NCBI RefSeq assembly: GCF_014137975.1 | Contig: NZ_JACGWZ010000008.1 | Span: forward strand, 186,001-250,000 | Source of the DNA: Halosaccharopolyspora lacisalsi | Lineage (GTDB): Bacteria > Actinomycetota > Actinomycetes > Mycobacteriales > Pseudonocardiaceae | Length of the DNA stretch: 64,000 nucleotides | Direction: 5' to 3' | Shown: positions 59,489 to 64,000 of the stretch, in pieces | Numbering within the stretch: position 1 is the first letter of the stretch | How the letters are laid out: each line of letters begins with the position of its first letter | Made by a program: the position numbers and the translations under genes | The notes under the pieces: model-generated | Told to the model about the DNA's origin: nothing | What the model saw: the letters and a program-made list of their open reading frames with translations, nothing else | The model's database searches: none

Positions 59489-60310
59489 CTACCCCAGTCG
59501 CGGAGCGCGGACCAGCCGGTTCTTGAGCTCGCGCGTGTGCCTGCGGCTGACCGGCAGTTCGCGCAGCTCCCCGCCCGCCAGCAGCACCGAGTACCCCGAC
59601 GACGACATCCGCAACTCGCTGATCAACGACAGCGAGACCAGGTACGAGCGGTGGATCCGCACGAAACCGACCTCGGACCACTTCTCCTCGAGCTGCGACA
59701 GCGGAATGCGCACCAGGTGCGAACCGTCCCTGGTGTGCAGTCGCGCGTAGTCGCCCTGGGCCTCGACCCACCGCACGTGGCTGCGCGGCACCAGCTTGGT
59801 GGTGCCGGCCAGCTCGACCGGAATGACCTCGTCGTCCCCCTGCCGCGCCGGCTCCGGCTCGCTCGGAGGAGCGATCGCTCCTGTCGCTGGGGCGACTGTC
59901 TCGACCTTCTTCAGCGCACGGTCGATGCGTTCCTCGTTGGCCGGCTTCATGATGTAGTCGACCGCGCCGATCTCGAACGCCTCCAGCGCGTTCTCCCCGT
60001 GCGCGGTCAGGAACACCAGCGCGGGCGGATTGGCGAAAGCGGTCAGCACACGGGCGAGCTCCAATCCGCTCAGCCCCGGCATCACCACGTCGGCGAAGAC
60101 CGCGTCCACGATCGGACGGTGCGATCCACGCTCGGCGAGCTCGGGGTTGTCGCTGCGCAACATGCGTAATGCCTCGGCAGCGTCGGAGGCGGCCAGAATA
60201 CGACCGACCCGCGAGTTGTCGCCGAGCATGTGCTTCATCTCGTTCAGCCCGGCGGTCTCGTCGTCCACGACCAGGACGACGAGCCCCGGAGCGCGCTCCT
60301 GAGTACCCAC
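59489..60310 (-). CDS. LytTR-family response regulator
   Basis: A protein of about 273 residues. The receiver domain has VLVVDDETAGLNEMKHML, phospho-acceptor Asp74 in VFADVVMPGLSG and Lys in GAVDYIMKPANEE. A short linker leads to a LytTR DNA-binding domain (about 165-270: HVRWVEAQGDYARLHTRDGSHLVRIPLSQLEEKW, FVRIHRSYLVSL). The GTG at 60310 is chosen. The cognate LytS-like kinase is encoded upstream on the same strand, separated by the sppA gene. The small membrane gene and the symporter follow and are the probable targets. Confidence 0.92.
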   Translation of the reverse strand: MGTQERAPGLVVLVVDDETAGLNEMKHMLGDNSRVGRILAASDAAEALRMLRSDNPELAERGSHRPIVDAVFADVVMPGLSGLELARVLTAFANPPALVFLTAHGENALEAFEIGAVDYIMKPANEERIDRALKKVETVAPATGAIAPPSEPEPARQGDDEVIPVELAGTTKLVPRSHVRWVEAQGDYARLHTRDGSHLVRIPLSQLEEKWSEVGFVRIHRSYLVSLSLISELRMSSSGYSVLLAGGELRELPVSRRHTRELKNRLVRAPRLG

Positions 60311-60384
60311 AGCAACGCCATATCCTGCCGTCCCGGCGGGCGAATGTCCACGGTGGTTCGCGAAATCACCGTGGTCCGTGAGGC

Positions 60385-61299
60385 TCACAGGCCGAAACGT
60401 GACCACGCGGTCCGCTGTTCGAGAGCATCCAGCGCGGTCAGCACAGCTCCGCCCGGCCCGCGGGCGGCCGGGGTGCCGAGACCGAGTCGGGCCAGCAGCG
60501 GCTTGCGGGGTTCGACCGGGACGATGTGCGCGTCGGGGAACCGCTCGTTGACCACTCCGCGCAGCGTGCCGACGCCGTCGACCAACCCGAGCTCCTTGGC
60601 CCTGGTGCCGCTGTAGACCTCCCCGGAGAACAGCTCGTCCTCGGTGCCCCGCAGCTTGCCCTCGCGACGCCCGCGCACCCACTCGGCGAACTGCTCGTGC
60701 ATCTCCGTCTGCAACGAGTTCAGCCAGCGCACGTCCTCCTCCTTCTCCGGGCTGAACGGGTCGAGCCGCATCTTGGCCTCGCCCGCCGTGTGCACCCGGC
60801 GCTCCACGCCGAAGCGGTCCAGCAGCCCGTGCAGACCGAAGCCGGCACTGACCACCCCCACCGAACCGACCATCGAGGTGGAGTGGGCGTAGATCTCGTC
60901 ACCGGCGCAGGCCAGCCAGTAGCCGCCGGAGGCCGCGACGTCCTCGCAGAAGGCCAGCACCGGCACGTCCTTCGACCGCGCCAGCTCCCGGACGCGATCG
61001 GCCACCAGCGCGGACTGGGTGGCCGCTCCGCCCGGTGAATTGATCGCCAACGCCACACCGGCCAGCCGCTCGTGACCGAACGCCCTGGTCAGCGCCGACT
61101 CGACGGTCTGAAGCGAGATCGAGGGGCGCCCCATCGGCGAGGGCGTCGGCGTGATCACACCACTCAGTTTGACCACGGGTACCACGGGGCCGCGCTCGGC
61201 CCGCTCGGCCAACTTGCTCGGCAGCCGGGACACCAGCTTGTCACTGATCACGTCAGCGACCCCGGACCCGTTCCTCTTGCTCGTGCGGCTGTCACTCAT
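60385..61299 (-). CDS. sppA: Signal peptide peptidase SppA-like S49 protease
   Basis: A 304-residue serine protease of the ClpP/crotonase fold. INSPGGAATQSALVADRVRELA is the oxyanion region; the nucleophile Ser is in DVAASGGYWLACAGDEIYA and the general-base Lys in HTAGEAKMRLDPF, the Ser-Lys dyad. It cleaves remnant signal peptides or membrane segments. No clear transmembrane helix is visible at the N-terminus, unlike many SppA proteins, so it may act from the cytosol. ATG at 61299 overlaps the kinase stop by 8 bp. Confidence 0.88.
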   Translation of the reverse strand: MSDSRTSKRNGSGVADVISDKLVSRLPSKLAERAERGPVVPVVKLSGVITPTPSPMGRPSISLQTVESALTRAFGHERLAGVALAINSPGGAATQSALVADRVRELARSKDVPVLAFCEDVAASGGYWLACAGDEIYAHSTSMVGSVGVVSAGFGLHGLLDRFGVERRVHTAGEAKMRLDPFSPEKEEDVRWLNSLQTEMHEQFAEWVRGRREGKLRGTEDELFSGEVYSGTRAKELGLVDGVGTLRGVVNERFPDAHIVPVEPRKPLLARLGLGTPAARGPGGAVLTALDALEQRTAWSRFGL

Positions 61300-62566
61300 A
61301 CCCCGACGTTACCGGCTCAGCCATGTCCTGGTTGTCCCGCTGCTCGGGCAGTGCGTCGGGGTTCTCCGGTACGGGACGGACACCGGGCGAGAACTTCGGG
61401 ACCCGCATGATGACCTTCATGCCCGCCCCCTGCTCGGTCTCGACCACCAGGCCGTAGTCGTTGCCGAAGGTGGCCCGCATCCGGTTGTTGATGTTGCCGA
61501 GTCCGACCTGGGAGCCGTCGAGGTGATTGTCGAGCTCGGCCTCCAGCTGCCGCGGATCCATCCCGACGCCGTCGTCGTCGACGCTGATCAGCGCCTCGTT
61601 GCCGTTGTCCTCCGCGGTGATCGACACCGTGCCGCCGCCGGGCTTGTTCAGCAGGCCGTGCCGCACGGCGTTCTCCACGAGGGGCTGCAGCGCCAGGAAC
61701 GGCAGGACCACCGGCAGCACCTCGGGGGCGATCTTGAACTGCATCCGCAGCCGATCGGGGCCGAACCGGGCGCTCTCCAGGGTCAGGTAGCGGTCGACGT
61801 TGCGGATCTCCTCGGACAGCGTCGTGTACAACCCGCTGGTGCGGAACGAGTAGCGCGTGAAGTCGGCGAACTCCTGCAGCAGGTCGCGCGCTCCTTCCGG
61901 GTCGGTGCGGATCTGGGAGGAGATGGTGTTCAGCGCGTTGTAGATGAAGTGCGGGGAGATCTGCGCGCGCAGCGCACGCACCTCCGCCCGCGCGAGCCTT
62001 TCCTTGGAGTCCTGGAGCTCGGCGAGTTCGAGTTGTGCCGTGACGTGGTCGGCGACCTCTCCGGCCGCGCGCAGCAGTCTCCGCCGGTCGCCCTCGGTGA
62101 TGATCACCAGGGCGCCGCGGTTGCGCCCCTCGACCTCCAGGGGAACCACCACCGCGTGCCGCATCGGGCACGGTCGCCACTCGCAGGAGAGCTTGGCGTG
62201 GTCGACGTACTCGCGTTTACCGGTGCGCAGGGCGCGCTCGATCTCGCCGGTGATGTCGGCGTAGTGCTGGTTCGCGGCGCCGTCCCAGCTCAGCAGGGTG
62301 GCGTCGGAATCGACGATGCCGACGGCCACGCAGGACAGCAGCTCGCGCAGGTGGGGAGCGGTCCGGTCCGCCGAGGTCTGGTCCAGCCCGTCCCTCAGGT
62401 AGGGGGCGGCAGTGGTCACGCGGTGAAGCGCTGCCAGCGTGGCGTCCTCTCGCGAGGTACTCACTCGGCGCGCGCGGCAAAGCATGACGAACATACCGAG
62501 CACACCGAGCGCCGCGATCACGGTCAGCACTGTCCGATCAGTCAGCAGCTCGGGCACGCGGACCAT
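61292..62566 (-). CDS. LytS-like sensor histidine kinase
   Basis: A 424-residue kinase. One N-terminal helix (TVLTVIAALGVLGMFVMLC) is followed by a GAF domain (residues about 55-185) with C-x4-C in SCEWRPCPMRHAV, a possible redox or metal site. The His_kinase domain contains RAEVRALRAQISPHFIYNALNTISSQI with the phospho-acceptor His, and the HATPase_c domain has ALQPLVENAVRHGL and VDDDGVGMD. It should phosphorylate the LytTR regulator two genes downstream. ATG at 62566. The C-terminal tail overlaps sppA. Confidence 0.92.
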   Translation of the reverse strand: MVRVPELLTDRTVLTVIAALGVLGMFVMLCRARRVSTSREDATLAALHRVTTAAPYLRDGLDQTSADRTAPHLRELLSCVAVGIVDSDATLLSWDGAANQHYADITGEIERALRTGKREYVDHAKLSCEWRPCPMRHAVVVPLEVEGRNRGALVIITEGDRRRLLRAAGEVADHVTAQLELAELQDSKERLARAEVRALRAQISPHFIYNALNTISSQIRTDPEGARDLLQEFADFTRYSFRTSGLYTTLSEEIRNVDRYLTLESARFGPDRLRMQFKIAPEVLPVVLPFLALQPLVENAVRHGLLNKPGGGTVSITAEDNGNEALISVDDDGVGMDPRQLEAELDNHLDGSQVGLGNINNRMRATFGNDYGLVVETEQGAGMKVIMRVPKFSPGVRPVPENPDALPEQRDNQDMAEPVTSGYE

Positions 62567-62729
62567 ACTCGTGTGCGGGCCGAGCAAGAATCAAGGCTGT
62601 TCGCCGTTGATCGGGTTCAACGCACCCTGATCATCGGTGAGCGGTCGCGAACACTTCCGTCCGGCGGAAGCGGGGCGATATGTTAGGCCGATCGTGGTAA
62701 TCCTTGCGTGCTAATACCTCCTGCGTCGA

Positions 62730-63167
62730 TCACTCAACGGGTTGCAACGGCCCGTTCATGTCCGGCTCGGCGTGCAGCTCGATGTTGCGCGAGACCCGCG
62801 CGCTCTCACGACGCACGACGACGACTCCGCGCACCACGCCGACCCATCGCTCCGGCGGGGCGTCGTCCTGGTCACCGGGAGTTTCCGCGATCACCGTCCA
62901 CGGCCGGTTCACCAACCACCGCGCCGGGAAGAACAGCACGACCACCAGGAACACCAGGAACAGCCAGCTGGGCAGGTACACCCCGTTCGGCGTCCACAGG
63001 ATGAACACGACGTAGAGGAACAGCACCACCGCTCCCACGCCCATCCCCGAGGCCCGACCGCCGCCGATGTCGTGCTCCCACTCGTTGATCTCGAGCGGAT
63101 CGGACCACTCGAAGTGGGAGCGCACGTTCCACATGCGCCCGTCGGAGCCACGCACCACCCGGTTCAT
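62730..63167 (-). CDS. Conserved two-helix membrane protein of unknown function
   Basis: A 145-residue protein. A soluble N-terminus (RMWNVRSHFEWSDPLEINEWEHDIGGG) is followed by two adjacent helices (GVGAVVLFLYVVFILW; LPSWLFLVFLVVVLFFPARWLV) and a cytosolic beta-rich end (PWTVIAETPGDQDDAPPERWVGVVRGVVVVRRESARV). No named family is recognised, but the composition and codon use fit a real gene. ATG at 63167. Stands alone between the kinase gene and the divergent PPOX gene. Confidence 0.7.
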   Translation of the reverse strand: MNRVVRGSDGRMWNVRSHFEWSDPLEINEWEHDIGGGRASGMGVGAVVLFLYVVFILWTPNGVYLPSWLFLVFLVVVLFFPARWLVNRPWTVIAETPGDQDDAPPERWVGVVRGVVVVRRESARVSRNIELHAEPDMNGPLQPVE

Positions 63168-63391
63168 CGCCGCCTCCTCGCCCAGGGATCGTTCGCCGGT
63201 TCCCGTCGCCTTCGGTGATCACCGAGAGCGGTTCCACGGTACCGCGAACGCCTACCGCCTCGTGGGTGAAAACTCCCGCGCCGCGTGCCCCCGATCCAAC
63301 CCGACGAGGGGATCGTCGAAGGTCTCGCCACGGCCGTGATCGGCGTTATCGTGGGAATCCACGGCAGCACTCCACACGGGAAGGACACCCG

Positions 63392-63802
63392 ATGGATCTC
63401 GACGAGGCACGCAAGGTCGTACAGGACCAGCACCACGCGGTACTGAGCACCCTCCGCGCCGACGGCACGCCGCAGATGACTCCGGTGCTGGCGACCGTGG
63501 ACGGCGAGGGGCGGATCGTGGTCAGCACGACGGCGGGATCGACCAAGGTGGCGAACCTCCGCCGGGATCCGCGCGCCTGGCTGTGCGTGCTGCCCGACCA
63601 GTTCTTCGGCCCGTGGATCCAGGTGGAGGGGAACGTGAAGATCACGGAGTTGCCCGAGGCGATGCCGCTGCTGGAGGAGTACTACCGCAGCATCTCCGGC
63701 GAACACGAGGACTGGGAGTCCTACCGGGCCGCGATGCGGGCGGAGGAGCGCGTCGTCGTGCGGGTCGAGCTGACCCGGGCCGGCCCCGCACGCTCGCGCT
63801 GA
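63392..63802 (+). CDS. PPOX-class F420-dependent oxidoreductase
   Basis: A 136-residue split-barrel flavin/F420 protein. ARKVVQDQHHAVLSTLRADGTPQMTPVLATVDGEGRIVVSTTAGSTKVANLRRDPRAWLCVL is the standard core of the pyridoxamine-5'-phosphate-oxidase-like group in actinobacteria, whose members mostly use F420. Probable redox enzyme with unknown substrate. ATG at 63392 with AAGGAC upstream. The tRNA gene follows about 90 bp downstream. Confidence 0.88.
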   Translation: MDLDEARKVVQDQHHAVLSTLRADGTPQMTPVLATVDGEGRIVVSTTAGSTKVANLRRDPRAWLCVLPDQFFGPWIQVEGNVKITELPEAMPLLEEYYRSISGEHEDWESYRAAMRAEERVVVRVELTRAGPARSR

Positions 63803-63895
63803 GCGACGGGGACCCCCCTTCGAACGCCCGTCAACGATGGGTTAAAGTGGTATTCACAGCAGCACGGAGTCGGACTCCGTGAGCGACTGAAGAAC

Positions 63896-63967
63896 GCGGA
63901 TGTGGCGCAGCGGTAGCGCATCAGCTTGCCAAGCTGAGGGTCGCGGGTTCGAATCCCGTCATCCGCT
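63896..63967 (+). tRNA. tRNA-Gly (anticodon GCC)
   Basis: A complete cloverleaf: acceptor GCGGATG (63896-63902) with CATCCGC (63960-63966), discriminator T at 63967; D-arm around GGCGCAGCGGTAGCGC; anticodon stem TCAGC/GCTGA with loop TTGCCAA giving anticodon GCC; T-arm with GGGTTCGAATCCC. CCA is not encoded. A short palindrome, CACGGAGTC with its complement at 63863-63881, lies just upstream. Confidence 0.96.
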
Positions 63968-64000
63968 CAATGACGAACCCGTCGGTGGTATACCCCCCGG

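Noticed and set aside
56648-60169. 1173-codon open frame on the plus strand
   Set aside because: It runs antisense through the rhodanese, symporter, small membrane and LytTR genes, and the product is low-complexity Arg/His/Gln sequence.

Overview
This window is about 64 kb of high-GC actinobacterial chromosome with dense gene packing, many GTG or TTG starts and 4-bp ATGA/GTGA gene overlaps. The glf-glfT2-PAP2-ubiA arabinogalactan cluster, F420-type oxidoreductases, a fused CydDC, XRE/DUF397 modules and PPE-like/DUF3558 genes point to a Pseudonocardiales organism, for example of the Saccharopolyspora or Actinopolyspora kind. The taxon is inferred from gene content only.

Layout. 1-4.0 kb: the edge of a lipid or polyketide tailoring cluster (geranylgeranyl-reductase-like flavoprotein, ICMT-like methyltransferase, UbiA prenyltransferase, phytoene-desaturase-like oxidoreductase) and a peroxiredoxin-like gene. 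4.2-10 kb: VC0807-like membrane protein, arginine deiminase, CPBP protease, a DUF2470 gene under an IdeR-type iron box, an unknown conserved protein and an IclR regulator. 10-11 kb: an Erm-type 23S rRNA methyltransferase behind a 16-residue leader peptide and nested hairpins that look like a macrolide-responsive attenuator. 11.1-13.8 kb: a secreted GH65 enzyme. 14-22 kb: cydA-cydB-cydDC (cytochrome bd and its assembly transporter) behind three evenly spaced DevR/DosR-like boxes, followed by a DevS-like kinase and a convergent DevR-like regulator. The sequence therefore suggests a self-contained low-oxygen or redox circuit. 22-31 kb: DoxX, macro-domain protein, pheA, septum-formation protein plus metallopeptidase, serS, HhH protein, LLM oxidoreductase, HAD phosphatase and PGRP-type amidase. 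31-38 kb: GT87 transferase divergent from the galactan and decaprenyl-phosphoribose genes. 38.6-41.1 kb: a stress partner-switching set (STAS antagonist, anti-sigma kinase, GAF-PP2C phosphatase with a small coupled ORF). 41.2-45.1 kb: a type VII-secretion-style accessory locus with a decayed beta-propeller gene. 45.3-49.3 kb: small hypothetical genes, an XRE-DUF5753 regulator with two DUF397 genes, and a TPR protein with a truncated NB-ARC region.

The most striking region is 49.6-53.7 kb. It is a complete sporulation-delaying-protein (SDP) type toxin locus: sdpC-like pre-toxin, sdpA-like and sdpB-like maturation genes on the plus strand, and a convergent sdpR-like repressor, sdpI-like immunity gene and an extra membrane gene on the minus strand. 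There is a hairpin between sdpC and sdpA and a palindromic operator at sdpR. This is the organisation of the Bacillus cannibalism system, found here in an actinomycete.

54-64 kb: ferritin, a SEC-C protein, DUF4328/rhodanese, an acetate-type SSS symporter with a LytS/LytTR system interrupted by sppA, a small membrane protein, a PPOX-type oxidoreductase and tRNA-Gly(GCC). Two families of dispersed intergenic repeats mark many gene ends: palindromes around GGTTTCGCGCGAAACC, and a motif CGATTTTCCCTAAAGTTGT. Three genes (an AMIN-like secreted protein, a Uma2-like protein and the beta-propeller protein) are broken by frameshifts, which could be real decay or local assembly error.
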